Assembly (NCBI GenBank): GCA_002308255.1
Contig: DBVZ01000010.1
Coordinates: forward strand, 19,246-30,763
Origin: Lachnospiraceae bacterium UBA1251
GTDB taxonomy: Bacteria; Bacillota; Clostridia; Lachnospirales; Lachnospiraceae
Length of the DNA stretch: 11,518 nt
Direction: 5' to 3'
The notes below the pieces were generated by a model. It ran no database searches and was not told where the DNA came from. It saw only the letters and a list, made by a program, of their open reading frames with translations. Of the stretch, positions 1 to 6,733 are shown piece after piece (the first letter of the stretch is position 1; the number at the start of each line of letters is the position of its first letter). The translations under genes and the position numbers were made by a program.

Positions 1-118
1 GGGGACGTATCTCCTGACTCACTTCGCCTGGCAAAACTGAACCGGCAATGCAAACATCAGTGAGTCAGGAGATACGTCCCCTGACTCATCCGACTCCCCC
101 GACTCACCCGGAAAAGAA
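1..118. repeat. Palindromic REP/MITE-like element, copy 1
   Basis: Bases 1-23 and 59-81 are perfect 23-base inverted repeats (core GGGGACGTATCTCCTGACTC) around a 35-base loop. They are followed by a run of GACTC-containing words up to about 110. The same arms and a loop of the same length recur at 2156-2250. The left arm may extend beyond the window edge, as copy 2 has 30-base arms. The core resembles the short palindromes starting GGGGACG that occur in many bacterial genomes and can be mobilised by IS200-like (RAYT) transposases; that link is inference. The element sits just before the start of the TerD-like gene, so it would form a hairpin in its leader if transcribed. Confidence 0.85.
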
Positions 119-2158
119 ATGAAAAAATTCTACAAAGACTATCTCTTTCAAAAACACATCCTGGTATCAGAAAACAAGGATCCCGAAAACCCGTTCGAGA
201 CCCTCTTTTCCCTTGCCCGTCTTTTCGGGATCCGGATCACGGAAGGGGCGCACCTTGCCGACGCCCCGATGATCCGCTATGCCGCCTCGCAGCTCGGCGA
301 GAAGGTTCCGGAGCCGTTTTATAAGGGATTTCCGGAAAGCGTGCGCGCGCTGACGCCGGATGAGCTTCTGTATGACCAGATTCAGCATTACTTCACGACC
401 TACGTCTGCGGCGATTTCTCCGAAGCGGGCCACTCCGTTTTTGAAAAAGAGCTGGAAAGAACCGCTTTCAATGAAAAAACAAAAATCAGGGATTTTTCCG
501 TTCTGCCGGAGAAGGAAGCCGTGAGGCGCATCGCGGAAATCGTCTCGAACCTTCTCTCCGGCACGCGGCCCCTGAATGAGCAGTCGTATCTTCTGTGCCT
601 TCAGTACCTCCGGGATTTTCGCCGCCTGCCCGACCGGATCGCCTCGAAAAACACCGTCATCCGACTGCTGCTCGATCTGCGCGACCCGGAAATGGCAAAG
701 TACCTCCGCATGTCGGATGTGATCAAAGTCGCGGACGAGCTGAATTACCGCTCCTACGGAAATGACAGCGTCCGCAAGCTGAACCTTAAAAATCAGGACC
801 GCGTGTTCCTGACAAAGGTGATGAACGAGATCATTTCCGCCGGGAAATGCGATCTCGAAACATGTTTTGAAAAGAAGCATCTGTGGAGCGGATTCCTGCA
901 TCATATTCATTTCCGTGCAGAAAATGACGCCGCGCGGGAATTTGCGGACGCCATGCGGGGACGGGAGAACCGGTCGGTTTACTCGGCTTTTGAGGCGAAA
1001 ATAAAAGCGCGCGATATCCGCGGCGCCGCGCTGTATTTGAAAAAGGAAAAAGGATCCGGCGCGGTCTTAAGAAATCTGAACTACATGATCAGCCGCTGCG
1101 AAAATAATGACGACGTGCAATTCGTGACGGAATGCACGGACACCCGGAACGCGGTCATTCTCCTCCAGCTCCTGATCCAGTATGAAAACTACCGGGCGGA
1201 CGGGGTGCCGCGGGCGTTTACATTTACAAAATACAATAAGCTGAAGGTCCACGTCGAGACTCCGGAGGAATGCGCACAGAGGAAATCCGTCCTCCTTCCG
1301 GAACAGGCCGCCTTTCTGTCCAAACTGATAAGAGGTCGTTTGCAGGAACTTCTGCGCGGCCGTCTCGGAACGGTCTATATCGATCCCGCGATGGAGACCT
1401 ATGCCCTTCCGCTGCAGGAAAACACGTCGCAGGGCGGTTTCGGCGTCCTGCCGAAAGGCACCCGCCTACCGGTCGGGGAGATGAAGATCCTTCGGGCATT
1501 TACTTATTGGGAAAAGGTAAATGACATCGATCTCTCCGTAATCGGGATCGACGGGGACGGCCGGCAAATGGAATTTTCCTGGCGAACGATGGCGGAGCAG
1601 CAGTCGGACGCCATTACCTACTCCGGCGACGAGACGTCCGGGTTCGACGGCGGATCGGAGTATTTTGATATCAATATCCCGCTGTTCAGGAAAAAATATC
1701 CGAATATCCGGTATCTGGTATTCTGCGACAATGTCTTTTCCAACCTCCCGTTCTCGGATTGTTACTGCAAAGCGGGCTATATGCTCCGGGACGAAAACGG
1801 GTCGGGAGCAGTTTATGAACCGAAAACCGTGGAGAGCGCTTTCCTCATCAACTGCAGCAGCCGGTTCGCCTATCTGTTCGGCGTGGATCTGGAAAAATCC
1901 GAATTCATATGGCTGAACGTCGGCCGGAACAGCAGCGCCGCCGTGGCCGGGACGACGCGGATGGATTTCCTTACCGACTATTTCCGTGTCACGGATGTGA
2001 TCAATATGCGCTCCTTCTTCGAGATGGCCGCCGAAAGAGTCACTGACCGCATGGAGGAAGCGGACGTGATCGTCACGAATCACACCGTGAACGCACCGGA
2101 CGGTGCGGAAGTGATCCGGGAATACGACTTTGAGAAAGTGCTCGCGCTGATGGGATGA
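119..2158 (+). CDS. TerD-like domain protein with long helical N-terminal region
   Basis: The 679-residue product has a C-terminal region (about 458-625) resembling TerD/stress-type calcium-binding beta-sandwich domains. It contains the stretch YWEKVNDIDLSVIGIDGDG at about 463-481, rich in acidic residues as in TerD calcium sites, then YSGDETSG, SEYFDI and a late FIWLN strand. Residues about 100-440 look mostly helical and carry no motif I can name; a KGSG..LRNLNYMISRC stretch near 311-327 resembles the region found before TerD domains in other large family members. No signal peptide or membrane segment is seen, so it is probably cytoplasmic. TerD proteins are linked to tellurite, envelope and phage stress, but the exact role here is unknown. 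The start is preceded only by a weak purine-rich site (GGAAAAGAA). The stop codon TGA is the first triplet of palindromic copy 2. Confidence 0.8.
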   Translation: MKKFYKDYLFQKHILVSENKDPENPFETLFSLARLFGIRITEGAHLADAPMIRYAASQLGEKVPEPFYKGFPESVRALTPDELLYDQIQHYFTTYVCGDFSEAGHSVFEKELERTAFNEKTKIRDFSVLPEKEAVRRIAEIVSNLLSGTRPLNEQSYLLCLQYLRDFRRLPDRIASKNTVIRLLLDLRDPEMAKYLRMSDVIKVADELNYRSYGNDSVRKLNLKNQDRVFLTKVMNEIISAGKCDLETCFEKKHLWSGFLHHIHFRAENDAAREFADAMRGRENRSVYSAFEAKIKARDIRGAALYLKKEKGSGAVLRNLNYMISRCENNDDVQFVTECTDTRNAVILLQLLIQYENYRADGVPRAFTFTKYNKLKVHVETPEECAQRKSVLLPEQAAFLSKLIRGRLQELLRGRLGTVYIDPAMETYALPLQENTSQGGFGVLPKGTRLPVGEMKILRAFTYWEKVNDIDLSVIGIDGDGRQMEFSWRTMAEQQSDAITYSGDETSGFDGGSEYFDINIPLFRKKYPNIRYLVFCDNVFSNLPFSDCYCKAGYMLRDENGSGAVYEPKTVESAFLINCSSRFAYLFGVDLEKSEFIWLNVGRNSSAAVAGTTRMDFLTDYFRVTDVINMRSFFEMAAERVTDRMEEADVIVTNHTVNAPDGAEVIREYDFEKVLALMG

Positions 2159-2250
2159 GTCGGGGGACGTATCTCCTGACTCACTTCGCCCGGCAAAACC
2201 GAATCGGCAGAACAAACAGCAGTGAGTCAGGAGATACGTCCCCCGACTCA
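2156..2250. repeat. Palindromic REP/MITE-like element, copy 2
   Basis: Bases 2156-2185 and 2221-2250 are perfect 30-base inverted repeats around a 35-base loop. The inner 23 bases of both arms are identical to copy 1 at 1-81, while the 35-base loops differ at several positions. The element begins inside the stop codon of the TerD-like gene and ends about 25 bases before the next start. It lacks a T-run after the stem, so it is not a classic intrinsic terminator; it could block 3' exonucleases or slow polymerase between the two genes (inference). Confidence 0.9.
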
Positions 2251-2274
2251 TCCGACTCACCCAAGGAGAAAAAA

Positions 2275-2739
2275 ATGATCCTCAATAACGAACTGGAACT
2301 GACAGTCCCGGAAGGCTTTCATGAAATGGACGCGGCGGAGCGCGCGAAGCTGACATTTGCGGGCGGAGAGCCCGGTCTGTGCATCACCGATCCGGACCGG
2401 CACATGATAGTGACGGTGGGCTGGCGGCCCCTCGGAACATTCGCCGCGATGCTGGTGGACGCAAAAAGCGCCGCAAAGACTTCCGAGAAGCAGATCGGTA
2501 AACTGATGAAGGAATACGGGTACCGCACGCTCGGATTTTCCGGCAGAGATCTCGGCGGAAAGCCCGGAGAAGGCTTCCGGTTTTCCTATGACGTACAGGA
2601 CATCGGGATGCTCGGCGAGAGCATTTTCGTAAAGAACGGGAAGACCCTCTACGGGTTCAATCTCTACTGCCGCCGCGCCCTGGAAAAAGAGAGCGCGCCG
2701 GTCCTTAAAGAGCTGTTAAACTCGGTCCGCTGGGTATAA
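2275..2739 (+). CDS. Unknown 154-residue protein following the TerD-like gene
   Basis: I do not recognise this family with certainty. The frame stays open back to about 2155, but that extension lies inside the palindromic element. The ATG at 2275 has a good AAGGAG ribosome site 6-7 bases upstream, so I choose it. The product starts MILNNELELTVPEGF and contains GEGFRFSYDV and LYGFNLYCR, alternating hydrophobic strands like a small alpha/beta or beta-sheet fold. It shows no signal peptide and no obvious catalytic motif. A Mog1/PsbP/DcrB-like fold is possible but is only a guess from the strand pattern. Its position just after the TerD-like gene, separated only by the palindrome, suggests co-expression. 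Confidence 0.75.
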   Translation: MILNNELELTVPEGFHEMDAAERAKLTFAGGEPGLCITDPDRHMIVTVGWRPLGTFAAMLVDAKSAAKTSEKQIGKLMKEYGYRTLGFSGRDLGGKPGEGFRFSYDVQDIGMLGESIFVKNGKTLYGFNLYCRRALEKESAPVLKELLNSVRWV

Positions 2740-2767
2740 AGCGCTTCCGCAGATTTGGAAAACGAAC

Positions 2768-3421
2768 ATGAAAACAATCAACACGCAGGGAATTACTTAT
2801 ATCGAACCGGTGCCGGACGGAACCCCGGAATGGTATTACGGGATCAGCCGTGAGCACGGAGACCTGTATGAAGCGGAGGAACTCTTCCGCGCCGGGTATC
2901 CTGTCCGCGGAAATGCCGTCTGCCTGATCCATTACCCGGACGGCGAAGTCTTCTGGCCCGTCCCGAAAAAAGCCGGAACCTGTTCTGAAAATCCGGTCTT
3001 CCTGGATGGCCGGATCTACCTGCTGAACGTTGATTTCGAAAATGCCCGTGTCCGGATCTTCTGTTTTGACTGCGAAACCCATAAAACCGGCCTTTTCCGG
3101 CAGCTGCCGCTGGAGAACGTAAAAAGCTGCTACAATCTGCAGCTTCATACGGCTCCGCTGTCACTTACGAGGCAGGGCGAAGACGATCTGTTCGAGATCC
3201 TCTGGCCGGAACAGGTCTGTTTTCCGATGCATCCTCACGAAAGCTTTTTCCTGAGGGATCAGGAAAAGCTGTACTTCAGCAAATGGTACGAGGAAGGCAG
3301 CGGGCCGGATTACCGCTACTGGGAGGAAACGGTGGTCCGTGACCTGAACGGCAGTCTTCTGGAAACCTTACCCGGAGATGTCAGGATCATGCCGGACGGA
3401 GAAATGTGGCACCTGACCTGA
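2768..3421 (+). CDS. Unknown 217-residue soluble protein
   Basis: The product is a hypothetical protein without a domain I can name. It is rich in aromatic residues and short beta-like segments (for example EPVPDGTPEWYYG near the N terminus, DGEVFWPVP and LDGRIYLLNVDF in the middle, and a final MPDGEMWHLT). The repeated pattern of short strands ending in D-G turns suggests a propeller-like or sheet-rich fold, which is inference. There is no signal peptide or membrane segment. It starts 28 bases after the previous stop with a weak ribosome site (TTTGGAAAA). It is followed 28 bases after its stop by a strong hairpin terminator, so it is probably the last gene of the TerD-like unit. Confidence 0.7.
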   Translation: MKTINTQGITYIEPVPDGTPEWYYGISREHGDLYEAEELFRAGYPVRGNAVCLIHYPDGEVFWPVPKKAGTCSENPVFLDGRIYLLNVDFENARVRIFCFDCETHKTGLFRQLPLENVKSCYNLQLHTAPLSLTRQGEDDLFEILWPEQVCFPMHPHESFFLRDQEKLYFSKWYEEGSGPDYRYWEETVVRDLNGSLLETLPGDVRIMPDGEMWHLT

Positions 3422-3449
3422 TGATGCCGCCGGCAGCATCCCATAAATA

Positions 3450-3486
3450 CAGCCCGTATGCTTTTCAGCATACGGGCTGCCTTTTT
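3450..3486 (+). terminator. Rho-independent terminator, possibly bidirectional
   Basis: A perfect 12-base-pair stem (3450-3461 with 3468-3479) encloses a TTTTCA loop and is followed by CC and five T on the plus strand. It ends the plus-strand unit 2768-3421. On the minus strand the same hairpin lies just after the ferredoxin-type gene and is followed by the T-rich TATTTAT, so it may serve both convergent units. Confidence 0.9.
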
Positions 3487-3503
3487 ATCCCGGCCGGCAG
3501 GAT

Positions 3504-4277
3504 TCAATCCAGGATCCTTCCGTCCCGTGAGATCGTCACGACCTGCCAGGGAATGAACTTTCCGCTGCTTTTGAGCGCGTTCTCCGCTGCTCTTTGCAGG
3601 CCGCCGCAGCAGGGAACTTCCATGCGGACGATGGTCACGCTTTTGATATCGTTGTTCGAAATGATCGTGGCAAGCTTATCCGTATAATCCACCGCGTCCA
3701 GCTTCGGACAGCCGATCAGGGTGATCTTCCCTCTCATAAAGTCCCCGTGCATATTGGCATAGGCGTAGGCGGTGCAGTCCGCCGCGATCAGCAGCTTCGC
3801 GCCGTCAAAGAAAGGAGCTCTTTCCGGCAGAAGTTTGATCTGGCAGGGCCACTGGCCGAGTTCGGAAGCAGGTCTTTCGGTCCGGACATCCTCCTGCGGC
3901 TGTGTCTCTTCCTTCTTTTTAAAATGCATCATGGCAGAACCGGGGCATCCTCCTTTATGAGGCTGCATTTCCGGATTCATCTCACTCATTTTCTTTTCCT
4001 CCGCTTTTATATGCTGACTTCCTGTCATCCCGTCTGTTTTCCTGTTCTGACTCGCTTTGACAGCCGCCTCATCGTAAGCCGGCGCTTCCCTCTCCTCAAA
4101 GGAGATCGCCCCGGTCGGGCAGTTCGGCAGGCAGTCCCCGAATCCGTCGCAGAAATGTTCCCGGACCAGTTTCGCTTTTCCGTCAATGATATCGATGGCT
4201 CCTTCGTGGCACGCTTCGGCACAGAGCCCGCAGCCATTGCATTTTTCCTCGTCGATATGAATGATTTTCCTGATCAT
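3504..4277 (-). CDS. 4Fe-4S ferredoxin-domain protein with conserved-cysteine C-terminal domain
   Basis: The 257-residue product carries an N-terminal bacterial ferredoxin fold. The first cluster motif is complete (C13, C16, C19, C23 in CNGCGLCAEAC). The second reads CDGFGDCLPNCP, with a phenylalanine where the second cysteine would be. A linker with HKGGCPGS (C111) leads to a C-terminal region of about 115 residues with further cysteines (C145, C168, C190 and the pair C223-C224). The frame is open further upstream, but ATG 4277 overlaps the upstream stop by four bases (ATGA) and has a GGGAG site, so it is the natural start. Such proteins often sit with hydroxylamine reductase (hcp) and a Crp/Fnr regulator in clostridia; hcp is not in this window. 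A role in redox or nitrosative stress is inference. Confidence 0.85.
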   Translation of the reverse strand: MIRKIIHIDEEKCNGCGLCAEACHEGAIDIIDGKAKLVREHFCDGFGDCLPNCPTGAISFEEREAPAYDEAAVKASQNRKTDGMTGSQHIKAEEKKMSEMNPEMQPHKGGCPGSAMMHFKKKEETQPQEDVRTERPASELGQWPCQIKLLPERAPFFDGAKLLIAADCTAYAYANMHGDFMRGKITLIGCPKLDAVDYTDKLATIISNNDIKSVTIVRMEVPCCGGLQRAAENALKSSGKFIPWQVVTISRDGRILD

Positions 4278-4558
4278 GACGCTTTTTTCTCCCTCTCCCG
4301 CCGGTCCGCGGCTTCTTTTTCTTTTTTCTGCTGCGCTATTTTCAGCATCGCTTCGTACATCTCGTCTCCTACGCACTGCCGCGCGTATTTGCACCACTGC
4401 ACACAGTTCAATGTATCATTATAAATCACAAATCCGCAATGTTCGCAGACAGCCTGCGTATCGATGGAAAAAATCTCCACCTCGTGTCCGCACTGCGGGC
4501 AGGTCTTCTCCATGATCTTGATCTGCGGCTTTCCCTGGCATCCTTCCAGAATCGTCAT
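4274..4558 (-). CDS. Small multi-cysteine zinc-ribbon-like protein
   Basis: The 94-residue product has two CxxC knuckles (C20/C23 in TCPQCG and C38/C41 in CEHCG), which is the usual spacing of a zinc ribbon. A CVQWCKYARQC segment (C52, C56, C62) and C7 add further cysteines, and the tail is highly charged and helical. ATG 4558 is preferred over the upstream GTG at 4567 because the purine-rich GGAAGGGG site lies at normal distance from it. Its stop overlaps the start of the ferredoxin-type gene, showing translational coupling, so the two probably act together in metal or redox handling. A zinc or iron-sulfur ligand set cannot be told apart from sequence alone. The function is unknown; this type of small protein tends to accompany anaerobe ferredoxin and Crp/Fnr genes. 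Confidence 0.8.
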   Translation of the reverse strand: MTILEGCQGKPQIKIMEKTCPQCGHEVEIFSIDTQAVCEHCGFVIYNDTLNCVQWCKYARQCVGDEMYEAMLKIAQQKKEKEAADRREREKKAS

Positions 4559-4574
4559 TCTCAGCACCCCTTCC

Positions 4575-4603
4575 TTGTTTTTCTGACTGCAGTATAGTAC
4601 AAT
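4575..4603 (+). promoter_or_regulatory. Possible promoter of the Crp/Fnr regulator
   Basis: TTGTTT (4575-4580) and TACAAT (4598-4603) are 17 bases apart. A start near 4610 would place the 4618-4633 palindrome just inside the transcript, where bound protein would repress its own gene. The -35 match is weak. Confidence 0.4.
4591..4596 (-). promoter_or_regulatory. -10 element of the zinc-ribbon/ferredoxin operon
   Basis: Read on the minus strand these bases are TATACT, a good -10 box. The hexamer 17 bases upstream (CATACA on the minus strand) is a poor -35, which fits an activator-dependent promoter. The predicted start is near 4584. Confidence 0.55.
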
Positions 4604-4617
4604 AAAACCGGGTTGTA

Positions 4618-4633
4618 TGTGGTAATAACCACA
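4618..4633. promoter_or_regulatory. Palindromic operator, probable Crp/Fnr-type binding site
   Basis: TGTGGTAATAACCACA is a perfect inverted repeat with 6-base arms and a 4-base spacer in the divergent promoter region. Its centre (4625.5) is about 41.5 bases upstream of the inferred minus-strand start, the classic class II activator position. The adjacent Crp/Fnr gene is the obvious candidate binder. Confidence 0.7.
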
Positions 4634-4658
4634 AATAGCATATTTTTTTGGAGGCTTC

Positions 4659-5330
4659 GTGGATTATCAACAGCTGCGCAGCAATATGCTGTTTAAAGGA
4701 CTGTCGGAGGAAGAGCTCCGCGACTGTCTGAAAGTACTTTCGGGCCGGGTCTGCCGGTTTGAAAAAGATACGGTGATCCTCCGCGCCGGAGATCCCGCGG
4801 AATGCATGGGCCTCGTTCTGTCCGGAAGCGTCACCGTTGAGAGCAACGACGTATGGGGCAGCCGCACGATCCTGAGCCATGTGGGGCCGGGCGGATTTTT
4901 CGCGGAGACGTTTGCATTTCTGCATGATTCGGTCCTTCTGGTGGATGTGGCTGCAAATGAGGACTGTGAGATCCTGTTTCTGTCCATCGGCACATTAAGG
5001 AATCTTTCCGAAAATGTAAACTGGCGGCTCAAACTGATCTCCAACCTTCTCATGATCTCCATGCACAAGAACAAGGCGCTCTCCGCCCGCAGTTTTCATA
5101 CAGCCCCCAAAACGATCCGCGCAAGGGTTCTGTCCTACCTGAATACCGTATCTTTGCAGGAACATTCCACGGAATTCGACATTCCCTTTGACCGGCAGCA
5201 GCTGGCGGATTATCTCAATGTGGAGAGGACGGCGCTCTCCAAAGAACTCGGAAAAATGCGTGCCGACGGGATCCTGCATTTTCACCGGAATCATTTCCGG
5301 CTGATCAGTATACCGGAGGAGACGCCGTAA
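4659..5330 (+). CDS. Crp/Fnr-family transcriptional regulator
   Basis: The 223-residue product has an N-terminal cyclic-nucleotide-binding-type beta-roll (about 10-125, with ILRAGDPAECMGLVLSGSV and GPGGFFAETFAFL). A long dimer helix follows, then a C-terminal winged helix (about 165-215) with FDRQQLADYLNVERTALSKE as the helix-turn-helix. The roll lacks the arginine-serine pair that binds cAMP in Escherichia coli CRP, so cAMP is unlikely to be the effector. Cysteines at 23, 32, 49 and 102 do not form the FNR N-terminal cluster motif. The start is GTG, with GGAGG only four bases upstream. It is divergent from the ferredoxin operon across a palindromic operator, so it probably activates that operon and represses itself. 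Clostridial relatives such as HcpR respond to nitric oxide; that link is inference. Confidence 0.9.
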   Translation: MDYQQLRSNMLFKGLSEEELRDCLKVLSGRVCRFEKDTVILRAGDPAECMGLVLSGSVTVESNDVWGSRTILSHVGPGGFFAETFAFLHDSVLLVDVAANEDCEILFLSIGTLRNLSENVNWRLKLISNLLMISMHKNKALSARSFHTAPKTIRARVLSYLNTVSLQEHSTEFDIPFDRQQLADYLNVERTALSKELGKMRADGILHFHRNHFRLISIPEETP

Positions 5331-5355
5331 CCGCACGCAGAAAGGATAAAAGACA

Positions 5356-5820
5356 ATGAAAAAAGGCTCCCGAATTTCCTTTATCGTGATCACATGTGCC
5401 GCCTTCGGAGCGGCAGCGGCAGTTATTGTGTTTTTTGTTTATACGCTGCACCTGCGGACCATTTACAGGGAAACAGCTCTCGAGATCAACGACGCCATTC
5501 TGGCCTCGAACGATATCACCCTTTCCTGCGGAAGCGATACTTTCGAAATCGCCCCGGCCGCAGCGGACTACTACAATAAATTCCTTCTGCACGGGAAAAC
5601 CGTAGTCTACAGCAGGAAGGAAGTTCCCGAAACGGATCAGACTATTATAATGAATATCAGCGGAAGCACGCTCTCCTTCACCGGGATCGAAGACGGCTCC
5701 GCCGTCGCAGTCAGATGGAAAACGCCGCAGGATGAGAAACATTTCATCGTTCGCAGCCAGATAACCTATATGCAGCTGAAAGCTAACTTTGACAATTGCA
5801 AACGAAAGGCAAAGGGCTGA
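5356..5820 (+). CDS. Membrane-anchored protein of unknown function
   Basis: The 154-residue product begins with a short basic stretch (MKKGSR) and one hydrophobic segment at about 8-31. The remaining ~120 residues are soluble-type, probably outside the membrane. No lipobox is seen, so it looks like a signal-anchor rather than a lipoprotein, although cleavage near residue 25 cannot be excluded. The outer part is beta-strand rich (for example DQTIIMNISGSTLSFTG) and has no recognised motif. An AAAGGA ribosome site lies upstream. It starts 25 bases after the Crp/Fnr stop and ends one base before the hydrolase start, suggesting one transcript. Confidence 0.7.
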   Translation: MKKGSRISFIVITCAAFGAAAAVIVFFVYTLHLRTIYRETALEINDAILASNDITLSCGSDTFEIAPAAADYYNKFLLHGKTVVYSRKEVPETDQTIIMNISGSTLSFTGIEDGSAVAVRWKTPQDEKHFIVRSQITYMQLKANFDNCKRKAKG

Positions 5821-5821
5821 T

Positions 5822-6670
5822 ATGAAAAAAGAGCTCAAAGTGAACATGGACCACGAAGTGCTTTCCATGGCTTCTTCCGTCACTTACCGGACAGTCAGTG
5901 ACTGGTACGACGCGACAGTGACGGATCTCCGGATGAATCTGATCCTCCCCAAGGTCCGGCAGGGGCATCCGAAACAGCCGTGCATCCTCTGGATCTGCGG
6001 AGGCGCCTTCTCCGTCGTGAGCCGTGACGCGTGGATGCCGGAGCTGATGACTTACGCGAGGGCGGGATACACCATCGCGAGTATCGAATACCGGACCTCC
6101 AACAAGGTGCCGTTCCCGGCCGCGCTGGAAGACGCAAAGGCGGCCGTGCGTTTTCTGAAGGCGCACGCGGATCTGTTCTGTCTGAATCCCGACAGGATCG
6201 TCGCGATGGGAGAATCCGCGGGCGGCACTATCGCCTCGCTTCTCGGCACGACGGGCGGAGAACGGAAATACGATACCGGCGACTTTCTCGAATACGACAG
6301 CAGTGTCTCGGCAGTTGTCGATTATTACGGCCTTTCGGACCTGTATGCGCGGACGCTCGCTGCCAGCGAAAATGTCCCCTCGTACCTCATGCAGGCATTT
6401 ACGGGACCGGATCCGGACGGAACGCGGGCAAAAGAAGCCAGCGCGCTCTATCAGATCAGCGAAAATACCCCTCCGGTCATGATCATTCACGGCAAATGCG
6501 ATCATGTCGTGGATCCGCTCCAGAGCGAGTCATTTTATGAAGCCCTGCAGAAGGCGGGCATCCGGTCGGAGCTTGTCATGATCGAAGGCGCGGACCACGG
6601 GGAAGACGTGTTCTATCAGAAGGAAGTACAGGAAATGATCCTGCAGTTTCTGGAGGAAGTATTGAAATAG
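5822..6670 (+). CDS. Alpha/beta hydrolase (esterase/lipase type)
   Basis: The 282-residue product fits the alpha/beta hydrolase fold-3 or BD-FAE-like group of serine esterases. The oxyanion-hole loop reads WICGGAF (about 58-64, in place of HGGGF). The nucleophile elbow is GESAGG with S132. The acid is D227 in HGKCDHVVDP, and the base is H259 in GADHGED, so the catalytic triad is complete. Between the elbow and the acid is a lid-like region of about 80 residues. There is no signal peptide, so it acts in the cytoplasm. A TTG at 5789 would extend it by 11 residues into the previous gene, but ATG 5822, following the upstream TGA by one base with an AAAGGG site, is more likely. The substrate is unknown; a short-chain or acyl/acetyl ester is plausible. 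Confidence 0.88.
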   Translation: MKKELKVNMDHEVLSMASSVTYRTVSDWYDATVTDLRMNLILPKVRQGHPKQPCILWICGGAFSVVSRDAWMPELMTYARAGYTIASIEYRTSNKVPFPAALEDAKAAVRFLKAHADLFCLNPDRIVAMGESAGGTIASLLGTTGGERKYDTGDFLEYDSSVSAVVDYYGLSDLYARTLAASENVPSYLMQAFTGPDPDGTRAKEASALYQISENTPPVMIIHGKCDHVVDPLQSESFYEALQKAGIRSELVMIEGADHGEDVFYQKEVQEMILQFLEEVLK

Positions 6671-6676
6671 AAGTAA

Positions 6677-6733
6677 GGAGAGAAAGAGCTCCGCGAGATC
6701 AACGCGGAGTATCAGGCAGGATTTGTAAAGTAA
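6677..6733 (+). pseudogene. Possible remnant C-terminus of a lost gene, with a hairpin
   Basis: After an in-frame TAA at 6674-6676, the frame reads GEKELREINAEYQAGFVK and stops at 6731-6733, directly against the next ATG (TAAATG). There is no start codon. The peptide looks like the end of a real protein, as would remain after a deletion. The same bases hold a perfect 7-base-pair hairpin (6689-6695 with 6703-6709) without a T-run. Chance is a real alternative for such a short stretch. Confidence 0.25.

Noticed and set aside
2156..2250. Copy 2 palindrome as an intrinsic terminator
   Set aside because: The stem is followed by CGACTC words on both sides and no T-run, and the same element lies upstream of a gene at 1-88.
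1466..2260. 264-codon minus-strand frame opposite the TerD-like gene
   Set aside because: It is a shadow of the real gene with His/Arg/Phe-rich composition, begins inside the palindrome and has no ribosome site.
3594..4424. 276-codon plus-strand frame opposite the ferredoxin-type gene
   Set aside because: It is antisense to a gene with clear ferredoxin motifs and shows no recognisable domain.
5783..6505. 240-codon minus-strand frame opposite the hydrolase
   Set aside because: It is a shadow of a hydrolase gene with an intact catalytic triad.
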